64,000 bases of DNA, taken from assembly GCF_000467125.1 (NCBI RefSeq), contig NZ_BATJ01000009.1, forward strand, positions 1-64,000, written 5' to 3'. A program made the position numbers and the translations under genes. The DNA comes from Vibrio proteolyticus NBRC 13287. GTDB lineage: Bacteria > Pseudomonadota > Gammaproteobacteria > Enterobacterales > Vibrionaceae. The notes beneath the pieces were generated by a model. It did no database searches, had not been told where the DNA came from, and saw only the letters and a list, made by a program, of their open reading frames with translations. The number at the start of each line of letters is the position of its first letter. The stretch's first letter is position 1. Positions 1-8,018 of this stretch are shown one piece after another.

Positions 1-35
1 CTGTTGTTTTTCGCTTTCGCTCAAAACGGACGGCC

Positions 36-63
36 ATTTTAGCGAGATAACTTTAGGTGTCAA
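36..63 (-). promoter_or_regulatory. rRNA operon P2-type promoter
   Basis: Reading leftwards there is a perfect -35 TTGACA (58-63), a 16-bp spacer and TAAAAT (36-41), followed by GGCC. It lies about 100 bp downstream of a P1-type promoter and points out of the window. The tandem arrangement is that of rrn P1/P2. The 16S gene itself is not in the window, so the assignment rests on promoter form and on the known clpB-rrn adjacency in E. coli. Confidence 0.65.
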
Positions 64-160
64 ACACTTTTTTCGTTATTTCTTCGAAAGTTAATCACTT
101 AACTTTCAGACCGATTTGCTGCCTGCTGATTCAGCCGGTTTCCCGTGGCAACGGAGGCGC

Positions 161-215
161 ATTATAGGTACTTTAGAAATGAACACAATAGAGAAAATAA
201 AAAAAACACGACTTT
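161..215 (-). promoter_or_regulatory. rRNA operon P1-type promoter with AT-rich UP element
   Basis: On the minus strand, TTGTGT (183-188), a 16-bp spacer and TATAAT (161-166) are followed directly by GCGCC (156-160). TATAATGCGCC with a 16-bp spacer is the hallmark of E. coli rrn P1 promoters, and the GC-rich discriminator is what makes them respond to ppGpp. The 25 or so bases upstream (189-215) are almost pure A/T, as expected for an UP element. Confidence 0.75.
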
Positions 216-261
216 TCTGTTCGTTCGTTTACGAAATAGCCACAACGAAGAAAAATCCGAC

Positions 262-287
262 AAAAAAGGGGCTTGGCAGCCCCTTTT
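262..287 (-). terminator. clpB terminator
   Basis: Stem GGGGCT / AGCCCC with a 4-nt loop (268-283), followed on the minus strand by a run of six T (262-267). It lies 20 bp after the clpB stop and separates clpB from the rRNA promoters. Confidence 0.85.
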
Positions 288-306
288 ATTTTCCAAGTTG
301 TCGTAT

Positions 307-2883
307 TTAGTCCTGATGCGCGATGATCTGGTCGTTACTGACAATCAGTTTAACTTTCTTATCCGGTACCACTTCTCCGGCAAGAATCGCTTTGGCCAAC
401 GGGTTTTCAACACTTTGTTGAATCGCACGTTTCAAAGGACGAGCACCGAATACCGGATCAAAACCGACTTGCGCTATCAGCTCAAGCGCTTTCTCAGAGA
501 TCTCCAGCTCAAAGCCGCGCTCTTCCATACGTTTTGCTAAACGCTGCAGCTGAATCTTAGCAATCGACTTAATATGTTCTTGGCCAAGTGGATGGAATAC
601 GACCGTTTCATCAACCCGGTTCAGGAACTCAGGACGGAAATGTTTACTGACTACTTCCATCACCTGCTCTTTGATACCTTGATAATCAAGTGTGGCAAAG
701 TTTTCCTGAATACGTGACGACCCCAAGTTAGAGGTCATGATCACTACCGTATTACGAAAGTCCACCGTGCGACCCTGCCCATCAGTTAGACGGCCATCAT
801 CCAGTACCTGCAACAAAATATTGAAGACATCCGGATGGGCTTTTTCAACTTCGTCCAGCAAAATCACCGAATAGGGTTTGCGGCGTACCGCTTCAGTCAG
901 GTATCCCCCTTCTTCATATCCAACGTAGCCTGGAGGCGCACCGACCAAACGCGCCACCGAGTGTTTCTCCATGAACTCAGACATGTCGATACGAACCATG
1001 GCGTCTTCGCTGTCAAACATAAAGGAAGCCAGCGTTTTACATAACTCGGTTTTCCCCACTCCTGTTGGCCCCAAGAACAAGAACGAACCGATCGGACGAT
1101 TAGGATCCGACAATCCTGCACGGCTTCTGCGAATCGCATTCGACACCACTTCGACCGCTTCTTTCTGGCCAATGACACGCTTATGCAGTACCTCCTCCAT
1201 GCGCAGCAGTTTTTCTTTTTCTGCTTCGAGCATTTTTGAGACCGGAATACCGGTTTGTTTAGAGAGGACTTCAGCGATTTCATTGTCCGTGACTTTATTA
1301 CGTAATAAGGTCATTTCCTGCATTTCGGCCTGGGTAGCCAAATCCAGCTGTTTTTCCAATTCAGGAATTCGGCCATACTGCAACTCGGACATACGAGTCA
1401 GATCCCCCGCCCGGCGAGCAAACTCCATGTCCATACGCGCTTGTTCCAACTCAGATTTAATGTGCTGCGTCCCAGACAGTGAAGCCTTTTCAGCATTCCA
1501 GACTTCTTCAAGCTCGGCGTATTCACGCTCTTTTTCTTCCAACTCCTGATTGAGGATCTGCAACCGCTTTTCACTCGCTTCATCATGCTCATTACTCAGA
1601 GCCTGCTGCTCAATCTTAAGCTGGATCATCTTGCGTTCAAGTTTGTCCAGAGACTCAGGTTTGGAATCCATTTGCATTCGGATGCTGGAAGCCGCCTCAT
1701 CGATCAAGTCAATCGCTTTATCCGGTAATTGGCGATCCGAAATATAACGGTGCGACAGTGCCGCCGCCGCGACGATCGCCGGGTCGGTAATTTCAACATG
1801 ATGATGCAGCTCATAACGCTCTTTCAAACCCCGCAAAATGGCCACGGTATCTTCAACGCTCGGCTCATCCACCAGCACTTTTTGAAAACGTCGCTCCAGT
1901 GCCGGATCTTTCTCAATGTACTGACGATATTCATCCAACGTTGTGGCGCCCACGCAATGCAACTCACCTCGGGCCAGCGCCGGCTTTAACATGTTACCGG
2001 CATCCATAGAGCCTTCACCTTTACCGGCGCCGACCATGGTATGGATTTCATCGATAAAGAGGATGACGTTCCCCTCTTCTTTCGCCAGCTCATTCAGCAC
2101 CGATTTAAGCCGCTCTTCAAACTCGCCGCGATATTTGGCCCCAGCGATCAGCGCGCCCATATCCAACGATAAGACCCGTTTATTACGCAGCCCTTCCGGC
2201 ACTTCATTGTTGATTATCCGTTGTGCCAGCCCCTCGACAATCGCGGTTTTACCGACACCGGGCTCACCGATGATCACCGGATTGTTTTTGGTACGGCGCT
2301 GCAGCACCTGAATGGTACGGCGAATTTCATCGTCTCGGCCAATCACGGGATCGAGCTTGCCCTGCTCGGCCCGCTCCGTCAGATCAATGGTGAATTTCTC
2401 CAGCGCCTGACGCAATTCCTCAGCATTAGGATCGTTGACGGTCTGGCCACCACGAATGTTATCAATCGCTTCGCTGACTTTTTTCTCGGTCAAACCGAGC
2501 TCTTTGAGCAGGCTGCCGAGCGGTCCGCGGTCTTCCAGTGCTGCGAGGAGGAAAATTTCGGATGAGATGTAGGCATCCTTACGCTTTTGAGCCACTTTGT
2601 CACACAAGTTAAACAAAGTGCCCATCGCACTCGACAACTGAACATCTCCGCCAATGCCACTGACTTTGGGCAGACGATCTAAAATTTCGCTCAGCTTTGA
2701 GCGTAAGTGCGTGACATCAACATTCAGTATGGTGAGCAGCGGTCGAATTGGGCTACCATTTTGATCCAGTAACGCCACCATCAGGTGCACCGGCTCAATG
2801 TATTGATGATCGCGCCCCAACGCTAACGACTGAGCATCGGAAATAGCAATTTGAAACTTACTTGTGAATCTATCTAGACGCAT
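307..2883 (-). CDS. clpB: ATP-dependent chaperone ClpB (protein disaggregase)
   Basis: Hexameric cytoplasmic AAA+ disaggregase that works with DnaK to extract proteins from aggregates after heat stress. The 858-aa product matches the family length (857 in E. coli). In order: Clp N-domain; first AAA+ module with Walker A GEPGVGKT near residue 206 and Walker [10 protein letters not shown]; a long middle coiled coil rich in Glu, Lys and Arg (about 410-520); second AAA+ module with Walker A GPTGVGKT near 606 and [12 protein letters not shown]-terminal ClpB domain. The frame stays open for 16 codons upstream, but the family start [10 protein letters not shown] fixes the initiator at 2883. A sigma32-type promoter lies about 50 bp upstream. 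The order clpB-pgeF-rluD-(divergent) bamD equals that of E. coli. Confidence 0.98.
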   Translation of the reverse strand: MRLDRFTSKFQIAISDAQSLALGRDHQYIEPVHLMVALLDQNGSPIRPLLTILNVDVTHLRSKLSEILDRLPKVSGIGGDVQLSSAMGTLFNLCDKVAQKRKDAYISSEIFLLAALEDRGPLGSLLKELGLTEKKVSEAIDNIRGGQTVNDPNAEELRQALEKFTIDLTERAEQGKLDPVIGRDDEIRRTIQVLQRRTKNNPVIIGEPGVGKTAIVEGLAQRIINNEVPEGLRNKRVLSLDMGALIAGAKYRGEFEERLKSVLNELAKEEGNVILFIDEIHTMVGAGKGEGSMDAGNMLKPALARGELHCVGATTLDEYRQYIEKDPALERRFQKVLVDEPSVEDTVAILRGLKERYELHHHVEITDPAIVAAAALSHRYISDRQLPDKAIDLIDEAASSIRMQMDSKPESLDKLERKMIQLKIEQQALSNEHDEASEKRLQILNQELEEKEREYAELEEVWNAEKASLSGTQHIKSELEQARMDMEFARRAGDLTRMSELQYGRIPELEKQLDLATQAEMQEMTLLRNKVTDNEIAEVLSKQTGIPVSKMLEAEKEKLLRMEEVLHKRVIGQKEAVEVVSNAIRRSRAGLSDPNRPIGSFLFLGPTGVGKTELCKTLASFMFDSEDAMVRIDMSEFMEKHSVARLVGAPPGYVGYEEGGYLTEAVRRKPYSVILLDEVEKAHPDVFNILLQVLDDGRLTDGQGRTVDFRNTVVIMTSNLGSSRIQENFATLDYQGIKEQVMEVVSKHFRPEFLNRVDETVVFHPLGQEHIKSIAKIQLQRLAKRMEERGFELEISEKALELIAQVGFDPVFGARPLKRAIQQSVENPLAKAILAGEVVPDKKVKLIVSNDQIIAHQD

Positions 2884-2930
2884 ATCAACCTTCTTAATCT
2901 CAACTGAGATATGTTTCTCTAACAGTTGCA

Positions 2931-2963
2931 AAGATGGTTGCGCATCGAGCGAAATTCAAGGGG
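2931..2963 (-). promoter_or_regulatory. sigma32 (heat-shock) promoter of clpB
   Basis: On the minus strand CCCCTTGAA (2955-2963) is followed after 14-15 nt by AACCATCTT (2931-2939). This fits the RpoH consensus CTTGAA / CCCCATNT, with the -10 box slightly degenerate. It sits about 50 bp upstream of the clpB start, as expected for a classic sigma32 gene. Confidence 0.7.
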
Positions 2964-3025
2964 AAGCGACACTAAGATTGATTTATCTCAGCTTTGCTTG
3001 TGATGAAGATTCGAAAGAGGGATGG

Positions 3026-3754
3026 CTACTCTTTAATCCAGATAAACGTCGCCTGGCGTCCGGTGATCCCATCGCGGCGGTAGGAATAAAAACGCTGCGG
3101 ATCCTCAACTGTACACAGCCCGGATTGATAAACCTGACTGACGCCGGCTTTATTGAGACGCTGAGTGGCCAGCATGGCCATGTCCGCCAGCCATTTTCCG
3201 GCCTGCTCACGTGGCGTGAAAGCTTCTGCCGCCAGCGGGTCAAACGCCGTGAATGCCTCCAGAACATCCTGACCGACTTCAAACTCGCGAGGACCAATCG
3301 CCGGCCCAAGCCACGCCATGACTTCGCTATCAAACTCTGCCAATGCATTTTCAACGATACCACCAGCCAGGCCACGCCACCCCGCATGCACCGCAGCTAC
3401 CTGAGTGCCTTCTCTATTGGTAAATAAAATTGGCAGGCAGTCGGCGGTCATCGCAGAACAGACAACATTCCGCTGGCGGGTAAATGCGCCATCGGCATCC
3501 TGAGTTTTACTGGTCGGAGCCAACAGTTCAATCACCCGGGTAGAATGAGTCTGATTGAGCCACACAGGCAACGAGGGCATTGCCGCCTGAGCGGCCAGTA
3601 ATTGACGGTTTTTCTCAACCACAATCCAGTCATCCCCGACATGAACGCCCAGATTCAGGCCTTCATAAGGAGCACGAGAGTAGCCACCCAGACGGGTAGA
3701 CGCACATGCTTTAACTTTGGCCGGTGCTGGCCAGTCAGGGATGATCAGTTCCAT
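3026..3754 (-). CDS. pgeF: Purine nucleoside phosphorylase / YfiH (LACC1) family protein
   Basis: PgeF (YfiH) family, 242 aa. Members are described as peptidoglycan editing factors that remove wrongly incorporated L-Ser-containing muropeptide precursors, and as multicopper-oxidase-like or purine nucleoside phosphorylase enzymes. The metal-binding signature is visible: His in NQTHSTRV, Cys in TADCLPILF, His in VHAGWRG. The start lies 2 bp after the rluD stop, so rluD, pgeF and probably clpB can be co-transcribed, although clpB also has its own heat-shock promoter. The true substrate in Vibrio cannot be read from the sequence. Confidence 0.93.
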   Translation of the reverse strand: MELIIPDWPAPAKVKACASTRLGGYSRAPYEGLNLGVHVGDDWIVVEKNRQLLAAQAAMPSLPVWLNQTHSTRVIELLAPTSKTQDADGAFTRQRNVVCSAMTADCLPILFTNREGTQVAAVHAGWRGLAGGIVENALAEFDSEVMAWLGPAIGPREFEVGQDVLEAFTAFDPLAAEAFTPREQAGKWLADMAMLATQRLNKAGVSQVYQSGLCTVEDPQRFYSYRRDGITGRQATFIWIKE

Positions 3755-3756
3755 GA

Positions 3757-4734
3757 TTAATACTCGTCTTCCAGACCGTGCAGTTGCGTATCTTCGCGCA
3801 GAGCATCAGTAATAGCCACCATATCAGCAGGCACCGGAGCGTGAAACTCCAGCTCTTCTCCTGTGACGGGATGTTCAAACCTTAACATCGCAGCATGCAA
3901 CGCCTGGCGATCAAAACCGCGAATCATGTCCACTAACGTATCGGACGCCCCTGATGGAATACGTGCACGGCCACCGTATGCGGTATCGCCCAGCAACGGA
4001 TGTTGCAGGTAAGACATATGCACCCGGATCTGGTGTGTACGACCGGTTTCCAGACGCAGACGAATACGGGTATGTTCACGGAAATGTTCCGCTACCCGGT
4101 AATGCGTCACCGCCGGTTTCCCCATCGGGCTGACGGCCATCAAGGTTCGCTTGGTAGAGTGGCGGCCAATCGGTTTGTCCACTTTTCCACCTGCGGTCAT
4201 GCGGCCAATCGCAATTGCTTCGTATTCACGAGTGATGTGACGCTTTTGCAGCGCGCGAACCAGACGAGTCTGCGCCGGTACGGTTTTCGCGACCACCATT
4301 AAACCTGTGGTGTCTTTATCCAGACGATGGACAATGCCCGCTCGCGGTACTTCGGCGATCTCCGGATAGTAGAACAACAACGCGTTCAGAACCGTGCCGT
4401 CAGGCGTGCCCGCTCCCGGGTGCACCACGAAGTCCCGAGGCTTATTGATCACGATGATGTCGTCATCTTCGTACACAATATCCAGCGGGATATCCTGCGC
4501 TTCCCAGCGCTCTTCGTCTTCCAGTTCGGCCTGAACAGTAATTACTTCACCGCCCATCACCTTCACGCGAGGTTTCGTCACCACGCTGCCATCGACCATG
4601 ATTTTGCCGTCCAGTAACCACTCTTTAAGGCGAGAACGCGAAAAATCACTGAATAATTCAGCGACAGCCTGGTCAAGACGCTGACCCAATTGACTGTCTT
4701 TTACTGTGTTTGTTAATTCAATCTGCTGAGCCAT
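3757..4734 (-). CDS. rluD: 23S rRNA pseudouridine(1911/1915/1917) synthase RluD
   Basis: Isomerises three uridines in helix 69 of 23S rRNA, at the subunit interface, during late 50S assembly. At 325 aa it matches the family. An N-terminal S4 RNA-binding domain (about residues 17-80, SRSRLKEWLLDGKIMVDG) precedes the RluA-type catalytic domain with the HRLDKDTTGL motif carrying the nucleophilic Asp, then RTHQIRVH. It is divergent from bamD, as in E. coli. Confidence 0.97.
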   Translation of the reverse strand: MAQQIELTNTVKDSQLGQRLDQAVAELFSDFSRSRLKEWLLDGKIMVDGSVVTKPRVKVMGGEVITVQAELEDEERWEAQDIPLDIVYEDDDIIVINKPRDFVVHPGAGTPDGTVLNALLFYYPEIAEVPRAGIVHRLDKDTTGLMVVAKTVPAQTRLVRALQKRHITREYEAIAIGRMTAGGKVDKPIGRHSTKRTLMAVSPMGKPAVTHYRVAEHFREHTRIRLRLETGRTHQIRVHMSYLQHPLLGDTAYGGRARIPSGASDTLVDMIRGFDRQALHAAMLRFEHPVTGEELEFHAPVPADMVAITDALREDTQLHGLEDEY

Positions 4735-4870
4735 ATCGAACTTTTTTAAAAACTGTGAGACTAATGCTCACTACTATGGAAAAATACACTATTGCGTCAT
4801 TGTATCTGTTACTGGTAAGAAAGTAACGGAAGCTGAAGAAATATTTAAATTCAAGGAATCGACTCCTGAC

Positions 4871-5596
4871 ATGAAACACCACACTTTATCTGGCCTGTTA
4901 GCGTTATCACTTTTAGTCGGCTGTTCAAGTAGCGAGCAGGTTGTTCCGGATGTTCCACCTTCTGAACTGTATTCAGACGCACAATCTTCTCTGCAGAGCG
5001 GCAACTGGCAGACTGCGATTGAAAAGCTGGAAGCTCTTGATTCGCGTTACCCATTTGGTGCCTATTCAGAGCAGGTTCAGCTCGACCTGATTTACGCTTA
5101 CTACAAAAATGATGATCTGGCACTGGGTCTGGCAACCATCGAACGTTTCATGCGTCTGAACCCAACACACGCCAAAACCGACTGGGTACTGTACATGCGC
5201 GGTCTGACGCACATGGCTCAGGATCGTAACTTTATGCACGATCTGTTTAACATTGATCGCAGTGACCGCGATCCAGAGCCGGTCAAAGCCGCCTTCATTG
5301 ACTTTAAGAAACTGCTGCAACGTTACCCGAGCAGCCCATACGCCGAAGACGCACACAAACGCATGATCGCATTGAAAAACCGCCTGGCTGAATATGACTT
5401 AGCCACCGCAGACTTCTACCTGCGCCGTGAAGCATGGATCGCCGCGATCAATCGTGCACAAGAGTTGCAAAAAGCTTATCCAGATACTGAAGCGGCACGT
5501 AAATCACTGAAAATTCAGCGCGATGCCTATCAGGAACTGGGATTACAAGACGCCGTCCAGCGGACCGAAGCGTTGATGAAGCTCAACCCAATCTAA
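4871..5596 (+). CDS. bamD: Outer membrane assembly lipoprotein BamD
   Basis: Essential lipoprotein of the BAM complex that inserts beta-barrel proteins into the outer membrane; it faces the periplasm. The 241-aa product has a signal peptide ending in the lipobox LLVGC (Cys about residue 18) and then tetratricopeptide-type helices (SGNWQTAIEKLEAL, YAYYKNDDLALGL, LLQRYPSSPYAEDA). Divergent from rluD with a 136-bp gap; a strong terminator follows. Confidence 0.97.
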   Translation: MKHHTLSGLLALSLLVGCSSSEQVVPDVPPSELYSDAQSSLQSGNWQTAIEKLEALDSRYPFGAYSEQVQLDLIYAYYKNDDLALGLATIERFMRLNPTHAKTDWVLYMRGLTHMAQDRNFMHDLFNIDRSDRDPEPVKAAFIDFKKLLQRYPSSPYAEDAHKRMIALKNRLAEYDLATADFYLRREAWIAAINRAQELQKAYPDTEAARKSLKIQRDAYQELGLQDAVQRTEALMKLNPI

Positions 5597-5614
5597 GCAG
5601 ACTCACGCAAGACA

Positions 5615-5643
5615 AAACCACTTCATCTGAAGTGGTTTTTTTG
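5615..5643 (+). terminator. bamD terminator
   Basis: Stem AAACCACTTC / GAAGTGGTTT with a short loop, ending in a T run, 19 bp after the bamD stop. Confidence 0.9.
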
Positions 5644-5712
5644 TTCCTGATGGCACAACGCCCGTGCAGAAACTAAGCTTTAACTCAATAAGCATCAGAA
5701 GGAACAGATGTT

Positions 5713-7131
5713 ATGCGAGGGATAATCGCTTTGCTGTTGTGCTGCCTCTCTCTCAACGGATTTTCATTGGAACTGTCGCCGCTGCGTCAACTGCCCTATA
5801 CCGGTGATTTGGATATCATGCGGCAAAAAGGTGTGATCCGGGTACTGGTCTCCGCCGATCTGGGGTTTTATTACGTGGAAGCCGGTCAACCTAAAGGCAT
5901 TATCGCCGAATTACTCAGCCACTTCGAAACCCAGCTCAAACAACACCATAAAGGCCTGCGAGTACAGGTGATTCCGGTGCCACGCGATGACCTGCTGTCC
6001 GCTTTGGAACAAGGTTTGGGGGACATCGCCGCGGCCAACATCACCATCACAAATAGTCGCGCCGACCACCTTGACTTCACCGACCCACTCTTGAGTGATG
6101 TTCGGGAATTACTGGTCACCAATGCTGCTCAGCCTGACATCACCCACATCAAACAGCTCAGTGGCCTTGAGGTCTGGGTGCGTGCCAGTTCCAGTTATGC
6201 GGAAAGTCTGCAACGCGTGAATCATCAACTGACAACGGCCAATCTTGAACCACTTCGCATTCAGTTCGTTGACGAAGTGCTGGAGGATTACGATCTGCTG
6301 GAAATGCTTGAACAAGGGCACATTGGGATGACGGTGATGGACGAACATAAGACCCAAATTTGGCTCGATGTGATGCCGCACATCCGGGTACATCGTCAGT
6401 TGCCACTGCGCGAAAACGGTCAGATAGCCTGGGCTCTGCGCCAGCACAGCCCCAAACTCAAACAGGAGCTGAACACGTTCATTAACACCGCCCGCTCCGG
6501 CACACTGCTGGGCAATGTAATCTTTGGCAAGTATCTCGACAGTACCCGCTGGCTGGATAAAGCCCTGAACCCGGCAGCGATCCAAAAGTTGGACACCTTA
6601 ACCACCCTCTTTCAGCGTTACGCCAAGCAATATCAGTTTGATTATTTGATGATGTCGGCTCAGGGCTTTCAGGAATCCGGGCTGGATCAGAGTAAAGTCT
6701 CCTCGCAAGGCGCTGTTGGCATTATGCAGGTCCTGCCAACAACCGCCCGGGAGCCGTACGTGAATATTCCTGATATCTATACAACAGAAAACAATATTCA
6801 TGCGGGCATCAAGTACATGCGCTTCATTAAAGACCGTTACTTTAACGATGACGCCATCAGCTATGACAACAAAGTCTATTTTGCTTTAGCGGCCTACAAC
6901 GCCGGTCCGGCCAATATTCGTCGAATGCGCGAACTGGCGGTAAAACACGGTTACAATCCGAATGTTTGGTTTCGCCACGTAGAACTGATGGCCCGCCGCA
7001 ACATCGGCAGCCAGCCCGTGGTGTATGTGTCTAACGTCAACCGATACTATGTCGTCTATAAACAGCTGTCGAAAATTCGTCGTGAACGTGAAGCGACAGC
7101 AGCCAAAATCGACCAGAAAATGGCTCAGTGA
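5713..7131 (+). CDS. MltF-like membrane-bound lytic murein transglycosylase
   Basis: 472 aa. An N-terminal signal sequence (about residues 1-19) is followed by a solute-binding-protein family 3 domain (about 35-260, with DIAAANITITNSRADHLDFT) and a C-terminal SLT lysozyme-like domain (about 300-440). The SLT domain carries the catalytic Glu in QGFQESGLDQ, then GAVGIMQVLP and ALAAYNAGPANI. This arrangement is that of MltF, which cleaves peptidoglycan glycan strands to 1,6-anhydroMurNAc products. E. coli MltF is somewhat longer (about 518 aa) and sits next to purL, so this may be a paralogue; I leave the symbol empty. SD AAGGA is 9 nt before the ATG. The products would feed the recycling genes at 24-30 kb. 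Confidence 0.88.
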   Translation: MRGIIALLLCCLSLNGFSLELSPLRQLPYTGDLDIMRQKGVIRVLVSADLGFYYVEAGQPKGIIAELLSHFETQLKQHHKGLRVQVIPVPRDDLLSALEQGLGDIAAANITITNSRADHLDFTDPLLSDVRELLVTNAAQPDITHIKQLSGLEVWVRASSSYAESLQRVNHQLTTANLEPLRIQFVDEVLEDYDLLEMLEQGHIGMTVMDEHKTQIWLDVMPHIRVHRQLPLRENGQIAWALRQHSPKLKQELNTFINTARSGTLLGNVIFGKYLDSTRWLDKALNPAAIQKLDTLTTLFQRYAKQYQFDYLMMSAQGFQESGLDQSKVSSQGAVGIMQVLPTTAREPYVNIPDIYTTENNIHAGIKYMRFIKDRYFNDDAISYDNKVYFALAAYNAGPANIRRMRELAVKHGYNPNVWFRHVELMARRNIGSQPVVYVSNVNRYYVVYKQLSKIRREREATAAKIDQKMAQ

Positions 7132-7451
7132 AGATACGTGACGTTGGAGAGAAGAAAAGTGTGATTAGGTTCTCAGTACAGTGATGGTGAGAATTTCATC
7201 ACCACTTTGTTTCAGGCCGAAAAACACCCCTAAAAACTGAATATTTTTAGCCTACTACCTCTCCCAATCTAGCGTGTTTTTTCATATGTACAAGCTTTTT
7301 ATGCGAACAACGCCTGCACTCTTTGCGAAAGATCACATTTGATTCTGATGGTCAAAATCAGCCAACAAAACATGATCTATATCACATTTCATGCGCACCA
7401 AACAGGTAATCTGAACTCAACCCATGAGGGATGCAACAGAGGAAAACATCT
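7132..7451 (+). promoter_or_regulatory. raiA upstream region with a CRP-like site (7368-7390)
   Basis: A 320-bp gap without a gene. Near its end is CATGATCTATATCACA (7371-7386) flanked by AAA and TTT; it matches 13 of 16 positions of the CRP consensus TGTGATCTAGATCACA. E. coli raiA is reported to be CRP-controlled, which fits. The rest is AT-rich with no further structure I trust. The exact promoter is not clear. Confidence 0.5.
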
Positions 7452-7778
7452 ATGAAAGTAAACATCACTGGCAAAAACATCGAAATCACCTCTGCTATCC
7501 GTACTCACATTGAGAGTAAATTTAAAAAACTGGAAAAATGGCAAGTCGACATCATTGGCTGTCAGGCAACGTTCAGCGAGCAGCCGAACAAACAGATGAA
7601 GTTTGAAGCGATCATCACCATACCGAAGGGTCAGCTTGTGGCTTCCGCCATTCATGAAGATTTATACGCTGCCGTCAATGAAGCCGAACAGAAACTGGAA
7701 CGACAGCTCAACAAACTACGTCACAAACCCGAAGCTCGCCGAGCCGAAAAACCTGAGCCGGAAGAAGAGATCGAATAG
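7452..7778 (+). CDS. raiA: Ribosome-associated inhibitor RaiA (HPF short form)
   Basis: Small cytoplasmic protein that binds the decoding region of the 30S subunit in stationary phase and stabilises idle 70S ribosomes. 108 aa with the family fold (MKVNITGKNIEITSAIRTHI; IHEDLYAAVNEAEQKLERQL) and an acidic C-terminal tail (EPEEEIE), like E. coli RaiA and unlike the shorter Hpf. The frame extends 7 codons upstream, but the internal ATG at 7452 matches family starts and is preceded by GAGGAAAA. It sits between bamD and pheL-pheA as in E. coli. A terminator follows. Confidence 0.95.
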   Translation: MKVNITGKNIEITSAIRTHIESKFKKLEKWQVDIIGCQATFSEQPNKQMKFEAIITIPKGQLVASAIHEDLYAAVNEAEQKLERQLNKLRHKPEARRAEKPEPEEEIE

Positions 7779-7795
7779 TTGACAGGAGACAAGAA

Positions 7796-7822
7796 ATAGC
7801 GCCGAAAGGCGCTATTTTTTTG
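7796..7822 (+). terminator. raiA terminator
   Basis: Perfect 8-bp stem ATAGCGCC / GGCGCTAT with a GAAA loop (7796-7815), followed by a T run. It lies immediately before the pheLA promoter. Confidence 0.92.
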
Positions 7823-7823
7823 C

Positions 7824-7852
7824 TTGACGCCCTATGTCCGCTTGCTTATTGT
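7824..7852 (+). promoter_or_regulatory. pheLA promoter
   Basis: TTGACG (7824-7829), 17-bp spacer, TATTGT (7847-7852), 31 bp upstream of the leader-peptide ATG and directly after the raiA terminator. Confidence 0.65.
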
Positions 7853-7883
7853 GTTTACAGTTCTTTTAACCCCAGACACGAAT

Positions 7884-7931
7884 ATGCGCCTGACCTCACT
7901 GTTCTTTTTTGACTTCTTTTTTCTCCACTGA
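7884..7931 (+). CDS. pheL: pheA operon leader peptide
   Basis: A 15-codon ORF encoding MRLTSLFFFDFFFLH, with six phenylalanines among seven consecutive residues. It is followed by mutually exclusive hairpins and then pheA. This is the arrangement of pheA attenuation: when charged tRNA-Phe is scarce, the ribosome stalls on the Phe codons and the terminator cannot form. The E. coli leader has the same size and seven Phe. It is too short for usual gene finders. Confidence 0.93.
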   Translation: MRLTSLFFFDFFFLH

Positions 7932-7935
7932 AGCT

Positions 7936-8004
7936 GGAGGCCTGCTCGTTCGCGGAAGATAAGTCAAAAACGAACAGAAAGCCTCCCAAACGGGAGGCTT
8001 TTTT
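7936..8004 (+). promoter_or_regulatory. pheA attenuator: antiterminator and terminator
   Basis: Terminator: GCCTCCC / GGGAGGC (7981-7998) followed by six T. Competing antiterminator: GGAGGC plus CTGCTCGTTCG just after the pheL stop can pair with CGAACAG and GCCTCC further down, consuming the 5' arm of the terminator. The two structures therefore exclude each other, as attenuation requires. Confidence 0.9.
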
Positions 8005-8018
8005 ATAAGGAAAATTTT

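Noticed and set aside
116..540. Two overlapping forward ORFs (64 and 131 codons) at the left edge
   Set aside because: They run through the rRNA promoters, the clpB terminator and antisense clpB, have no SD and look like no protein family.
2884..2931. 16-codon upstream extension of clpB
   Set aside because: Family start MRLDRF is at 2883, and the extension would run into the sigma32 promoter.
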